Positions 15,967 through 24,119 of a stretch of DNA of 40,465 bases are shown in pieces. The stretch spans positions 1-40,465 of the forward strand of contig CAMYAU010000002.1 of the NCBI GenBank assembly GCA_947253735.1, in the 5' to 3' direction. Numbering within the stretch: position 1 is the stretch's first letter; the number at the start of each line of letters is the position of its first letter. The notes beneath the pieces were generated by a model. It had not been told where the DNA came from. It saw only the letters and a list, made by a program, of their open reading frames with translations, and did not search any database. Made by a program: the position numbers and the translations under genes. Origin of the DNA: an uncultured Varibaculum sp. GTDB lineage: Bacteria; Actinomycetota; Actinomycetes; Actinomycetales; Actinomycetaceae.

Positions 15967-17184
15967 CTATTTTACTTGATTAAGAAAATCGACTATCCGG
16001 CCGACACCTTCTTCTAGGTCTTCATCGCTTAACGCATAGGAAAGTCGGAAGAAACCAGAAGGGCCGAAGGCCTCGCCAGGAACTACCGCTACTTCAACTT
16101 TCCGGAGCATTAAATCAGCGAGTTCGGCTGAGGTTTGCGGAGTCTCGCCCGCAATTTCGCGTCCTAAAATTCGTTCTACGCTGGGGTAGCAGTAGAAGGC
16201 TCCGTGGGGCATGGGAACTTCGAGGTCTGGAACCTGTCGTAGCAGCTCGACCATGCGCTTGCGACGACGATCGAAGACCTCACGCATTTGCTCAACTTTA
16301 TCCAGTGGTCCGCTAACGGCTGCTAGAGCTGCCCGTTGTGCAATATTCGAAACGTTTCCAGTGGTGTGGGACTGGAAAGCCGCGCAAGATTTGATTACGT
16401 CAGCCGGAGCGATCATCCAGCCCACTCGCCAACCGGTCATGGCGTAGGTTTTTGCCACTCCGTTTAATACCAGAGTCTGTTTGGCCAGTTCCGGTACCAA
16501 TTTCACAATGTGCTCAGCGTGCACCCCGTCGTAGATGAGGTGTTCATAGATTTCATCAGTGATGACCCAAATATCGTTTTCTAGCGCCCACTGTCCGATA
16601 GCTTTTAACTCATCAGCGTCATAAACCGCGCCGGTGGGGTTGGAGGGGCTGACCACTAAAAGCGCTTTAGTTTTTTCAGTTTTTGCCGCCTCTAACTGCT
16701 CCACCGTGACCTTGTAATGCTGATCTGCCCCGGCCATTACAGGAACCGGAATTCCGCCTGCAATCTTGATCACTTCCGGATAGGTCGTCCAATAGGGGGT
16801 GGGCATGATTACTTCATCGCCGACCTCTACTATCGCGGAGAAAGCTTCGAAAACTGCCTGTTTACCGCCGTTAGTAACAATAATTTCGGTGTTGGGGTCA
16901 ACTTCGTAGCCTGAATCGCGCAGGGTTTTTTGGGCAATAGCTTCCCGCAACTGGGGTAAACCTTTCCCCGGGCTGTAATGATGCATTGTGGGATCCGCGC
17001 AAGCTGCTTGCGCGGCCTCAACAATATAGTCAGGTGTCGCAAAATTGGGTTCCCCAGCGCCAAATCCGATTACCGGATGCCCCTGAGCTTTCAATTCTTT
17101 CGCGGCGGCATCTACTGCCAAAGTTGCGGAAGGAGAGATTTGGGCTAGACGATTCGAAATTCTGTGTGCATGCGGTTTGTTCAT
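15967..17184 (-). CDS. Class I pyridoxal-phosphate aminotransferase, probable aspartate aminotransferase
   Basis: About 405 residues, full length for the aspC-like group Ib aminotransferases. The N-terminus reads RISNRLAQISPSATLAVDAAAK, and GFGAGEPNFATPDYIVEAA follows. HHYSPGKGLPQLREAIA, VSPSNPTGAVYDADEL, ITDEIYEHLIYDG and the PLP-lysine segment VLNGVAKTYAMTGWRVGWM (Lys aldimine in AKTYAM) are clear. The C-terminal arginine segment SGFFRLSYALSDEDLEEG binds the substrate carboxylate. I chose the ATG at 17184 from alignment with the family. A longer frame exists to 17253 but is poorly supported. No strong ribosome binding site is visible at the chosen start. Substrate range beyond aspartate cannot be read from sequence. 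Confidence 0.88.
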   Translation of the reverse strand: MNKPHAHRISNRLAQISPSATLAVDAAAKELKAQGHPVIGFGAGEPNFATPDYIVEAAQAACADPTMHHYSPGKGLPQLREAIAQKTLRDSGYEVDPNTEIIVTNGGKQAVFEAFSAIVEVGDEVIMPTPYWTTYPEVIKIAGGIPVPVMAGADQHYKVTVEQLEAAKTEKTKALLVVSPSNPTGAVYDADELKAIGQWALENDIWVITDEIYEHLIYDGVHAEHIVKLVPELAKQTLVLNGVAKTYAMTGWRVGWMIAPADVIKSCAAFQSHTTGNVSNIAQRAALAAVSGPLDKVEQMREVFDRRRKRMVELLRQVPDLEVPMPHGAFYCYPSVERILGREIAGETPQTSAELADLMLRKVEVAVVPGEAFGPSGFFRLSYALSDEDLEEGVGRIVDFLNQVK

Positions 17185-17327
17185 ACCCTCATTTTGCCAT
17201 GCCTGGACGGCAGTTAGCTTATACGACCAAAATTTGGCTCTATTTGTGTTCACTATGGCGTTTAAAGGTCAAAACCTAACCTGCATAGGGGGTAAAGATG
17301 CGTTTTTCCCCACTATGTGCCCGTAGG

Positions 17328-17357
17328 TTGGACGTGACCCGTAAAACCTCATAAACT
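17328..17357 (+). promoter_or_regulatory. Probable promoter of the tRNA-Trp/secE-nusG transcript
   Basis: TTGGAC (17328-17333) and TAAACT (17352-17357) are spaced by 18 bases and lie about 37 bases upstream of the tRNA 5' end. The -35 matches well and the -10 moderately. Confidence 0.5.
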
Positions 17358-17393
17358 TATTTAGCACCTTAATCGGTCAGCCATTCGGCTGAA

Positions 17394-17466
17394 AGGGCAG
17401 TGGCGCAATTGGTAGCGCAACGGTCTCCAAAACCGTAGGTTGTGGGTTCGAGTCCCGCCTGCCCTG
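17394..17466 (+). tRNA. trnW: tRNA-Trp (anticodon CCA)
   Basis: A complete cloverleaf can be drawn. The acceptor stem AGGGCAG pairs with CTGCCCT, with discriminator G at 17466. The D arm contains GCGCAATTGGTAGCGC, and the anticodon stem ACGGT/ACCGT (17420-17424 and 17432-17436) flanks the loop CTCCAAA with CCA at 17427-17429. The T arm contains GTGGGTTCGAGTCCCGC. CCA at the 3' end is not encoded. The gene sits upstream of secE-nusG, the common actinobacterial position for this tRNA. Confidence 0.97.
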
Positions 17467-17551
17467 CAAATCTGAAACCTGTGCCGGGCCCGGTACAGGA
17501 CGAAATAGGGGCTTCGACGGGAGCTCCAAGACAACAAGTGAGGAAACGATC

Positions 17552-17800
17552 TTGGCACCTAACGAGGGCGCAGTCTCCGTAGAGGCAGATGTCAACAAAA
17601 CGAAAATTAGTTTTTGGGGTCGCATCGTGCAATTCGTGCGGCAGGTCATTGCCGAGTTAAAGAAGGTTGTCTGGCCGACTCGCGATGAGCTCACCACCTT
17701 CTTTGTGGTCGTGATTGTGTTCGTACTGGCTATGATGGCCTTTTCTGGAGTTGTCGACGTAATCACCGCCTGGATAGTAACCAAAGTTTTCGGCGGTTAA
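17552..17800 (+). CDS. secE: Preprotein translocase subunit SecE
   Basis: The 82-residue subunit has the single-span form typical of Gram-positive bacteria. The conserved cytoplasmic helix reads FVRQVIAELKKVVWPTRDEL, and a membrane span follows (FFVVVIVFVLAMMAFSGVVD). SecE clamps the SecY channel of the general secretion pathway. The start is TTG with GAGGAA six bases upstream. nusG begins 14 bases downstream, completing the standard tRNA-Trp-secE-nusG order. Confidence 0.95.
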   Translation: MAPNEGAVSVEADVNKTKISFWGRIVQFVRQVIAELKKVVWPTRDELTTFFVVVIVFVLAMMAFSGVVDVITAWIVTKVFGG

Positions 17801-17814
17801 ACAAGGAGCAAGAT

Positions 17815-18726
17815 TTGCAAACAGGCAATATGGAGCAGGAAGAAACTACTGTGAGTAACGATCCCGTATTCTCCTCAGAGGCAGGAGCTGCCAACAGTGC
17901 GAACGCGCAGGGTGAAGACAGTGATCAGCTGAATACAAGTGAGGAAACGCAGGCTCCCGTAGAGGAAATAGCCGAGGAACCGGCAGCTCAGGCCGAGGAA
18001 ACTTCTCCCGCTTCAGCAGCTGTTCCGACAGAGCTGGAGATTACCGACACTGCGCAAGACCAAGAGCTTGCTCCCTCTGCCACCGCAGAGGAACTATCTA
18101 AGGTCGAGCAAGACAAGCTGCGCGAAGAACTAGAGTTTCTACCTGGTTATTGGTACGTCCTCCATACCTATTCCGGGTATGAGCGGCGGGTGAAATCCAA
18201 TCTGGAACAGCGGATCGTCACCTTCAATATGGAGGATCAGATCTACCAGATTGAAGTACCGATGGAGAAGGTTGTCCAGGTTAAATCCACTGAACGCAAA
18301 GTGGTGGATCGGGTACGTATTCCGGGTTATGCGTTGGTACGTATGGAGGCGGTCGAAGACGCCCCCGATGCCTGGCGGGTAGTGAAAGAAACTCCGGCGG
18401 TCACTGGGTTCGTGGGGGACTCTCAGCACCCGCTGCCGTTGACCGAGGACGAAGTGGTTTCCATGTTGGCGCCTACCCCAGCCTCCATCAAGGCTGCGGA
18501 ACTGCAGGACGAGCGTTCTAGCAAGGCTAAGGCCGCAGACCAGCCGGTGATCGAGGTAGATTTCGAGATTGGCGAGAATGTGACGGTTACAGATGGGCCG
18601 TTCGCAACTATGCCAGCTACCATTTCCGAGATTATGCCTGACCAGCAGAAACTTAAGGTACTGGTGGTTATCTTTGATCGGGAAACTCCGGTAGAGCTCG
18701 GATTTAACCAGGTGGCAAAGATTTAA
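17815..18726 (+). CDS. nusG: Transcription termination/antitermination protein NusG
   Basis: The 303-residue protein carries an acidic Glu/Ala-rich N-terminal extension of about 115 residues, a feature common in actinobacterial NusG but longer than the ~180-residue E. coli form. The conserved NGN domain starts at WYVLHTYSGYERRVKSNLEQ and includes RIPGYALVRM and VTGFVGDSQHP. The C-terminal KOW motif is seen in FEIGENVTVTDGPFATM and LKVLVVIFDRETPVEL. NusG joins RNA polymerase to Rho or to ribosomes. The TTG start has AAGGAG six bases upstream. Ribosomal protein genes rplK and rplA follow. Confidence 0.95.
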   Translation: MQTGNMEQEETTVSNDPVFSSEAGAANSANAQGEDSDQLNTSEETQAPVEEIAEEPAAQAEETSPASAAVPTELEITDTAQDQELAPSATAEELSKVEQDKLREELEFLPGYWYVLHTYSGYERRVKSNLEQRIVTFNMEDQIYQIEVPMEKVVQVKSTERKVVDRVRIPGYALVRMEAVEDAPDAWRVVKETPAVTGFVGDSQHPLPLTEDEVVSMLAPTPASIKAAELQDERSSKAKAADQPVIEVDFEIGENVTVTDGPFATMPATISEIMPDQQKLKVLVVIFDRETPVELGFNQVAKI

Positions 18727-18756
18727 TTGCTCACAGTGAGCAGTCCAAATTGGTTG

Positions 18757-18776
18757 TAAGGGCGGGTGCGCCCTTA
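18757..18776 (+). other. Small hairpin in the nusG-rplK spacer
   Basis: TAAGGGC (18757-18763) pairs with GCCCTTA (18770-18776) around a six-base loop, 30 bases after nusG. There is no T-run, so it is more likely a processing or attenuation element than a full terminator. The 162-base spacer holds no gene. Confidence 0.35.
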
Positions 18777-18888
18777 GAATGGACGATTGTGCTGGCAGTT
18801 TTTCTACGGAGAAATTACCAGACCGCAAAGAGTTTCCGGCAACCGCCGGGAAAGTAAAATTAAGAAATTATATTGAGAAGGACCCTAT

Positions 18889-19323
18889 ATGCCTGCCAAG
18901 AAAAAGAAGGTAATCGGCCTGATCAAATTACAGATCGAGGCCGGTGCTGCTAACCCGGCGCCCCCAGTGGGGCCCGCGCTTTCGCAGCACCAGGTAAACA
19001 TCATGGAGTTCTGCAAGGCCTATAATGCGGCTACGCAGGATCAACGCGGGAATGTGATTCCGGTAGAAATCAGTGTCTACGAGGATCACTCCTTTGACTT
19101 TGTGCTCAAATCCCCGCCGGCTGCCCAGCTGATTAAGAAAGCTGCTGGGATTGCCAAAGGCTCTGGTACGCCGAACACCAATAAGGTGGCGAAGCTGACC
19201 ATGGATCAGGTTAAAGAGATCGCCGAGCAAAAGAAGGATGACCTGAACGCGAACGATATCGATGCGGCAGCAAAGATTATCGCGGGAACGGCTCGTTCAA
19301 TGGGAGTTGTCGTCGAAGGCTAA
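18889..19323 (+). CDS. rplK: 50S ribosomal protein L11
   Basis: The 144-residue protein matches L11 throughout: IGLIKLQIEAGAANPAPPVG at the start (proline-rich region for release-factor and thiopeptide interaction), GPALSQHQVNIMEFCKAYNA, SFDFVLKSPPAAQLIKKAAG, and KIIAGTARSMGVVVEG at the end. It binds 23S rRNA in the GTPase-associated centre. GAAGG precedes the ATG by about eight bases. It is the first gene of the rplK-rplA pair. Confidence 0.98.
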   Translation: MPAKKKKVIGLIKLQIEAGAANPAPPVGPALSQHQVNIMEFCKAYNAATQDQRGNVIPVEISVYEDHSFDFVLKSPPAAQLIKKAAGIAKGSGTPNTNKVAKLTMDQVKEIAEQKKDDLNANDIDAAAKIIAGTARSMGVVVEG

Positions 19324-19405
19324 CCCCACGACCACCCCAAAAATAAGACTATAAACCGTGGAGGGGAATGTGCGCCCTCACCACAACCTGCAAGGAGAAA
19401 AGCAG

Positions 19406-20122
19406 ATGAAAAAGCACTCGAAGGCCTTTAAACAGGCCGCTGAAAAGGTTCATAAGGATCGGCTCTATCAACCGCTAGAGGCTTTCCGCTTGGCGAAAGA
19501 GATTGCTTCCACCAAGTTTGATTCCACCGTGGATGCGGTTTTCCGTCTCACGGTTGATCCGCGGAAATCGGATCAGATGATCCGGGGCACCGTTTCTTTG
19601 CCCAATGGCACTGGTAAGACCGTTAGGGTCCTGGTTTTTGCCAATAGCCCCAAGGATAAGGAAGCATTGGAAGCCGGAGCCGATGAAGCTGGTGGCGATG
19701 AGCTAATCGAAAAAGTTCAAGGAGGGTACCTGGACTTCGATGTAGCGGTAGCTACTCCGGACATGATGGGTAAAGTGGGGCGGCTCGGTCGCGTCCTGGG
19801 GCCGCGTGGCCTCATGCCTAACCCGCGTACCGGTACCGTCACTATGGACGTCGCGAAGGCGGTTAAAGAGATCAAAGGTGGGCGGATCGACTTCCGGGTT
19901 GATAAGCATGCCAATCTGCACCTGGTGCTAGGTAAGAGCTCTTTTGATGCCGAAAAGCTGGCAGAGAACTACCAGGCAGTTCTGGATGAAATCCTGCGTC
20001 TGCGCCCGGCAGCCCTAAAGGGGCTGTACATCAAGAAGGTCGCGATCTCTACCTCTATGGGGCCATCCATCCCCTTGGACAGCTCCCTGACTAAAGATCT
20101 AGCGACTGACGATCCTCGCTAA
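19406..20122 (+). CDS. rplA: 50S ribosomal protein L1
   Basis: The 238-residue protein matches L1: KHSKAFKQAAEKVHKDRLYQ near the N-terminus, KFDSTVDAVFRLTVDPRKSD, VRVLVFANSPKDKEALEAGA, and the rRNA-binding VGRLGRVLGPRGLMPNPRTG signature. I chose ATG 19406, which has AAGGAG eight bases upstream, rather than an in-frame start at 19358. L1 also represses its own operon in many bacteria by binding the leader mRNA. A terminator follows 50 bases downstream. Confidence 0.97.
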   Translation: MKKHSKAFKQAAEKVHKDRLYQPLEAFRLAKEIASTKFDSTVDAVFRLTVDPRKSDQMIRGTVSLPNGTGKTVRVLVFANSPKDKEALEAGADEAGGDELIEKVQGGYLDFDVAVATPDMMGKVGRLGRVLGPRGLMPNPRTGTVTMDVAKAVKEIKGGRIDFRVDKHANLHLVLGKSSFDAEKLAENYQAVLDEILRLRPAALKGLYIKKVAISTSMGPSIPLDSSLTKDLATDDPR

Positions 20123-20170
20123 GGATTGCCGTACCCGCCTTAGGGCAAAGGCACAATAGCTGAAAATCAA

Positions 20171-20216
20171 AGGGATCCCGCCGGTGGGAAAATCCGCCGG
20201 CGGGATTCCCTTTTTT
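20171..20216 (+). terminator. Intrinsic terminator of the rplK-rplA operon
   Basis: AGGGATCCCGCCGG (20171-20184) pairs with CCGGCGGGATTCCCT (20197-20211), with one bulged base, and is followed by TTTTTT (20211-20216). This is a classical Rho-independent terminator. Confidence 0.92.
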
Positions 20217-20280
20217 GCTGTCCACGGATTATCACTAGACATGGGGCTGGCTCGGTAAAAGCACTCCGGGGACCCCGATT

Positions 20281-20298
20281 TCCTCGCTTAAGCGAGGA
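20281..20298. other. Perfect 18-bp palindrome downstream of rplA
   Basis: TCCTCGCTTAAGCGAGGA reads the same on both strands. It lies in the gap between rplA (plus) and the septum-formation-type lipoprotein gene (minus) and may be a compact terminator stem for the latter or a protein-binding site. No T-run adjoins it. Confidence 0.4.
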
Positions 20299-20400
20299 TA
20301 GGAAGTTGTAAGAGGAGGTAAATAGGTATGTTTCCGACTAAGCAAGATACTGGCGGCTTGCGGTCCCTGTCGTATCTTTTACCGGCCGCGCCCCCAGTCG

Positions 20401-20880
20401 TTATTTGCCTAAATCCTGCAGGGAAGTTTTTTGAGCTGGCAAACTTAGCGCTACGCAGGTTAACTTGCGTTCTTTCTGATCTTTCCAACTGGTTTCAGTA
20501 GGGGACAGCGGGTATAAATCCCACTGGGAATCGCGGTAACTAATACCCGCAAACTCTTGGAATTCCCGGGGACATTCTCTAAGGGCTAAGTCGTAGAGTT
20601 GTTTTTCTCCCGGGTACGAGGCGCCTGATAGCTTTTTGATTCCTACCACCTGAGAGTTATGAACGCGTTTGCAACTCACTCGTTCTACCTGTCCAGCGGG
20701 CTGAGCACCGCTGAGTACTTCCTCAGGCATATTGAAACAGTCTCCAACTTTAAGATCAGAGGTAGCTACCGGCTGCGAAGAACACCCGCTTAAAGTTCCC
20801 AAACTAAGGACCGCAAGTAGACAGTACAGTGCTATACGGATTCTTAAGCGGGGAAAAGGAACGGTAGCCATCGCTTCCAC
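20401..20880 (-). CDS. Septum-formation-family lipoprotein
   Basis: The 159-residue protein has a lipoprotein signal (IALYCLLAVLSLGTLSGC, lipobox LSGC with Cys near residue 33). The exported part carries LKVGDCFNMPEE and VSCKRVHNSQVVG with Tyr/Cys/Pro features seen in the actinobacterial 'septum formation' domain, whose role is unproved. RECPREFQEFAGISYRDSQWD and KLTCVAL give further Cys residues that could form disulphides. The GTG start has AGGGA about eight bases upstream. It follows the PiT gene by 11 bases and is probably co-transcribed, though it need not act in phosphate uptake. Confidence 0.75.
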   Translation of the reverse strand: MEAMATVPFPRLRIRIALYCLLAVLSLGTLSGCSSQPVATSDLKVGDCFNMPEEVLSGAQPAGQVERVSCKRVHNSQVVGIKKLSGASYPGEKQLYDLALRECPREFQEFAGISYRDSQWDLYPLSPTETSWKDQKERKLTCVALSLPAQKTSLQDLGK

Positions 20881-20891
20881 ACTAATAATCC

Positions 20892-21938
20892 CTAGTAGGG
20901 GAAGATCGCGTGAACCAAGAAATAACTGAGCGCTCCAATCAGTCCCGCACCCGGCAAAGTTAGGATCCAGGCGATGGCGATATTACCGGCTACTCCCCAG
21001 CGCACCGCAGAAAGCCGCTTGGTGGCGCCCACCCCCATAATCGCGGAGGAAACCGACTGAGTAGTAGAAATTGGAGCGTGCCAAAGGAACGCGGTGATAT
21101 AGAGAATCGAGGCAGAAGTAGCTTCCGCTACAAACCCGTGAGCCGGGGTAACATCGATAACTTTTGACCCCAGGGTGTGCATAATGCGCCCGCCACCAAA
21201 ATAGGTACCCAGGGAAATCGCGCCGGCCGCAGCCAGTTTCACCCAGAAAGGAATCTCCATAGGAGCGCCGGGCTCGACGGTGTGATAACCCGCAGCTAAC
21301 AGAGCCATGGTAATAATCCCCATGGTTTTTTGCGCATCCTGCAGTCCGTGACCGAGAGCCATTGCCGCTGCTGAAAAGCGCTGCATGAAGCGGAAGTTAT
21401 TCATGGTGCGGTGGTAGCTAGCCCTCTGCAGTGCAGATAGTAAGAACCTCATCACGAAATAGGCGGTAAAGAATCCCAACAAAGGTGAAACCACCATAGG
21501 GACTAGGACGTGACTGACGATCCCCGACCATTGCACCGTAATAGTGGCAGCCAATCCCACCCCAGCCATTCCGCCAATCAAGGCATGCGAAGAGGAAGAA
21601 GGTAAGCCAAAATACCAGGTAATAATGTTCCAAATGATTGCCCCAACTAGGGCAGCCAAAATGATCACTAAACCATGTTGGCGTTCTGCCATTGAGTCCG
21701 CGGTGGTGAAATGGGAAATATCAATAATCCCGTTACCAATAGTTTTCGCGACCCCGGTCCCCAACATCGCCCCAATCACATTCATGATTGCGGCCATCAA
21801 AAGAGCGGACTTCGGGCGCATTGATCGGGTTGAAACGCAGGTGGCAATGGCGTTAGCGGCATCGTGGAAACCGTTGGTGAAATCGAAGATCAAGGCAATG
21901 GTGACTACGGCGATCACCAACGCATAGGTGGTGTCCAC
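20892..21938 (-). CDS. pit: PiT-family inorganic phosphate transporter
   Basis: The 348-residue protein has about ten hydrophobic segments and the duplicated PiT signature: FDFTNGFHDAANAIATCVSTRSM near the N-terminus and GLQDAQKTMGIITMALLAAG in the middle. Phosphate enters with H+ or as a metal-phosphate complex. The GTG start lies two bases beyond the TAA of the DUF47 gene, so the two genes are translated together. This pairing is typical of low-affinity phosphate uptake in Gram-positive bacteria. Confidence 0.94.
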   Translation of the reverse strand: MDTTYALVIAVVTIALIFDFTNGFHDAANAIATCVSTRSMRPKSALLMAAIMNVIGAMLGTGVAKTIGNGIIDISHFTTADSMAERQHGLVIILAALVGAIIWNIITWYFGLPSSSSHALIGGMAGVGLAATITVQWSGIVSHVLVPMVVSPLLGFFTAYFVMRFLLSALQRASYHRTMNNFRFMQRFSAAAMALGHGLQDAQKTMGIITMALLAAGYHTVEPGAPMEIPFWVKLAAAGAISLGTYFGGGRIMHTLGSKVIDVTPAHGFVAEATSASILYITAFLWHAPISTTQSVSSAIMGVGATKRLSAVRWGVAGNIAIAWILTLPGAGLIGALSYFLVHAIFPY

Positions 21939-21940
21939 TC

Positions 21941-22564
21941 TTACGACTCCTTGATATAGATAGCCTCAACCGCGTTAGCTAAGGTTTCAAAAGAGTCGCA
22001 GGCAGTCTCTAAAGACTCGATTACGTCCTTAATCTTGATGATGTAAATTGGGTCAGTTTCAGAGGAGAACACCTCAGCCAACATTTTTCGGTATTGCTTA
22101 TCGCCCTTGTTTTCCAGGCTGTTGATATGTACCGTGAAATCTTTAAGGTCACGTCCTCCCCGAAGCTTAGGGATAGCGAGTGCAGTTTCCTGTGCGCACT
22201 CTCGCAAGATCTTTGCCTGCTTTTCCAGCCGTCGCGGAATGTCGTTGATTTCGTAAAGGACGATCAAATCTCCGGCCTCGTCGATCCCATCCATGCAGTC
22301 ATCTAACGCGCCGGTTAGTAGGGAGATATCCTCCCGGTCCATGGGGGTGACGAAAGTTGCATTCAACATGCTCATCGTACGGTGGGTAATCTCGTCTGAA
22401 TCATGCTCTAACACATGCAGCTGTGCCCGCAGCTCTTTGCGTTCTTCGAAAGAGTCAACCTGGGTGATTTTTAGCAATAATTCGGACGCGGCATCTAGGT
22501 TCTGTGCCGCTTTAGTGAACAGGTCGAAGAAATCTTCTGTCTTCCGTTTTTTCTTGAACAGCAT
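21941..22564 (-). CDS. DUF47/PhoU-like accessory protein of the PiT transporter
   Basis: The 207-residue, largely helical protein of the DUF47 (PhoU-like) family shows the family's marks: EDFFDLFTKAAQNLDAASEL at the start, HVLEHDSDEITHRTM, FVTPMDREDISLLTGALDDC, DGIDEAGDLIVLY, and KIKDVIESLETACDSFETLA. Family members are encoded next to PiT transporters and are thought to regulate them, perhaps through metal-bound helical bundles. The ATG has GGAGG upstream (minus strand of CCTCC at about 22571-22575). Promoter elements of the operon are not clear, and I see no PhoP box. Confidence 0.92.
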   Translation of the reverse strand: MLFKKKRKTEDFFDLFTKAAQNLDAASELLLKITQVDSFEERKELRAQLHVLEHDSDEITHRTMSMLNATFVTPMDREDISLLTGALDDCMDGIDEAGDLIVLYEINDIPRRLEKQAKILRECAQETALAIPKLRGGRDLKDFTVHINSLENKGDKQYRKMLAEVFSSETDPIYIIKIKDVIESLETACDSFETLANAVEAIYIKES

Positions 22565-22900
22565 CGGTGCCTCCTTGACGAAGAACTATCCATTCCAAGG
22601 TTATCCAACTTTTGTTTGTAATCTAAAATTCTTATTCCCCGAACTTTCTAAGAAAATAAATCTGGGTTTAGCTGCGAAAATAATAGGGTGTATTGATGGG
22701 GTAAATGGGACTTTGGTACTGAAGTTCCTATGGGATATGTGGATCGTTAGGGTCTAGTAACCGGCGCTGTTGCTGGGGAAGCTGGTGCTATGGAGAAAAA
22801 AGATGGACCAACGGCCCAAAAAGGGTGCTAGATGTCTAGATCTTAGATAATGCGTGGGGAGGAGAAGGGAAGTTCGTAAAGAAAAAACGCCGGATCGAGA

Positions 22901-22941
22901 AGCGCCAGTCGGCGCTGAGGCCGCTCGTAGCGGCAATTTTT
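22901..22941 (+). terminator. Two tandem GC hairpins followed by a T-run in the DUF47-hemagglutinin spacer
   Basis: AGCGCC/GGCGCT (22901-22906, 22911-22916) and GCCGCT/AGCGGC (22920-22925, 22929-22934) stand side by side, the second followed by AATTTTT. This would stop a plus-strand transcript, yet no plus-strand gene precedes it within the 469-base spacer 22565-23033. It may end a small RNA or protect the downstream gene from read-through. Confidence 0.45.
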
Positions 22942-23033
22942 GGAGCCCGGGGCTAAACGATCCGACGCGTCTTCATCCTATCGAAAGCCCATCTTTCTCG
23001 CATCTATGCAAGTAGGCGGGGTCGTTTCTGGGT

Positions 23034-24059
23034 ATGTCTTTGCTGAGACTCAGGTGCTATAGAGATAATGGGAAGGTGATTAGAACTGGACGTAAATACC
23101 GCCTCCGTCGTCTGATGGCTCTAGCAATTCTGCTGGCAGTTGTATCCCTAGTGGCGAGCGTGATTTACGCTTTTACCCGGGAAGAAACTAGCGTTACCCC
23201 CGTTCCAGAGCCGCGGATGCCTCCGGTAAATTCCCAAGGCTTTGACGCCACCAACTTAATCAGTAGCGAGGAGTTTGTGCGCTGGGACTCCCTGTCTGCT
23301 TCGCAAATCCAGGCCTTTATAAAGGATTGGGGATACGGGTGTCGGACCGGGAAAGCTAAGGCAATGCCGGAAAGTACGGGGATTGCTAAGGGAAGTGTCG
23401 CTAGTGCCAGTGAACAGGTGGAAGTACCGTGTTTGAAAGATTTCCGTGCTTCCTTGCCTCCCCATGATGCGGACCGCTTTTGCCCACAGCCGGTACAGGG
23501 AGGCGATAATCTAAATGCTGGTGAGGTCATTGCCCAGGTTTCCCGTAGTTGTCGGATTAACCCGAAAGCTATTCTGGTAACCCTGCAAAAGGAACAGGGT
23601 TTGATTACCGTTTCTTCCTCCCGCCTCACTCCGAGACGTTATGAAATAGCGATGGGCTACGGATGTCCCGATCACACCCAGTGTGACCCCCAGTTCTTCG
23701 GGTTCGGTACCCAAGTGTATTACGCGGCGCGCCAGTGGCGACGCTATCAGGCAGATCCCAGCCAATATGATGTGCAAGCGGGTAAACCAGTTGCTTTAGG
23801 TTTCGGTCCGGATTCGCGCTGCGGGAGTAAGGAAATTGTTCCGCAAAACTGGCCCACTGCTGCTCTCTATAACTACACCCCCTACTTAGCTTCGGCTGAT
23901 GCCCTGGCGGGAATAAGCGACGAGTGCGCGCAGCCAGGGAACTTGAACTTTTATCAGTTCTATAAAGCCTGGTTCGGTGATCCGCGCCAGGGTGGGGGAG
24001 AAGTTCTGACCCGGAAAGCCCTGGCGGAAAAACAGGCACAAGAAAAAGCCAAGGAATAA
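23034..24059 (+). CDS. Secreted/membrane-anchored actinobacterial hemagglutinin-like protein
   Basis: The 341-residue protein has a basic N-terminus, one hydrophobic span at about residues 28-47, and a long extracytoplasmic domain. That domain fits a cysteine-containing module found in many actinobacterial surface proteins labelled hemagglutinin-related: LISSEEFVRWDSLSASQIQA, VPCLKDFRAS, INPKAILVTLQKEQGLITV, IAMGYGCPDHTQCDPQFFGF, QVYYAARQWRRY, LYNYTPYLASADALAG and FYKAWFGDP. The KEQGL and YTPY segments suggest a lysozyme-like wall-active fold, but the activity is unproved. The repeated C-terminal sugar-binding modules often fused to it are missing; instead it ends in a charged Lys/Glu-rich tail. 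The ATG at 23034 has only a weak ribosome binding site. Confidence 0.8.
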   Translation: MSLLRLRCYRDNGKVIRTGRKYRLRRLMALAILLAVVSLVASVIYAFTREETSVTPVPEPRMPPVNSQGFDATNLISSEEFVRWDSLSASQIQAFIKDWGYGCRTGKAKAMPESTGIAKGSVASASEQVEVPCLKDFRASLPPHDADRFCPQPVQGGDNLNAGEVIAQVSRSCRINPKAILVTLQKEQGLITVSSSRLTPRRYEIAMGYGCPDHTQCDPQFFGFGTQVYYAARQWRRYQADPSQYDVQAGKPVALGFGPDSRCGSKEIVPQNWPTAALYNYTPYLASADALAGISDECAQPGNLNFYQFYKAWFGDPRQGGGEVLTRKALAEKQAQEKAKE

Positions 24060-24106
24060 AAATAATTACCTGATTTAATTTAATATCCGTTATTTGCGCA
24101 GGAAAA

Positions 24107-24115
24107 TGCTACAAT
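24107..24115 (+). promoter_or_regulatory. Extended -10 promoter before a structured intergenic region
   Basis: TGCTACAAT matches the extended -10 element (TGnTATAAT) with one change. Transcription would start near 24122, exactly at the foot of the first hairpin of the structured region. No clear -35 is visible. Confidence 0.5.
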
Positions 24116-24119
24116 TAGG

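Noticed and set aside
17377..17784. 135-residue minus-strand frame across tRNA-Trp and secE
   Set aside because: It overlaps the tRNA and the whole conserved secE gene; the predicted protein is the reverse reading of both.
21939..22700. PhoP (Pho box) site before the DUF47-PiT operon
   Set aside because: No pair of GTTCACC-like direct repeats is visible upstream of 22564.
22754..22936. 60-residue minus-strand frame in the DUF47-hemagglutinin spacer
   Set aside because: It has no ribosome binding site and runs through the tandem hairpins; the composition is not protein-like.
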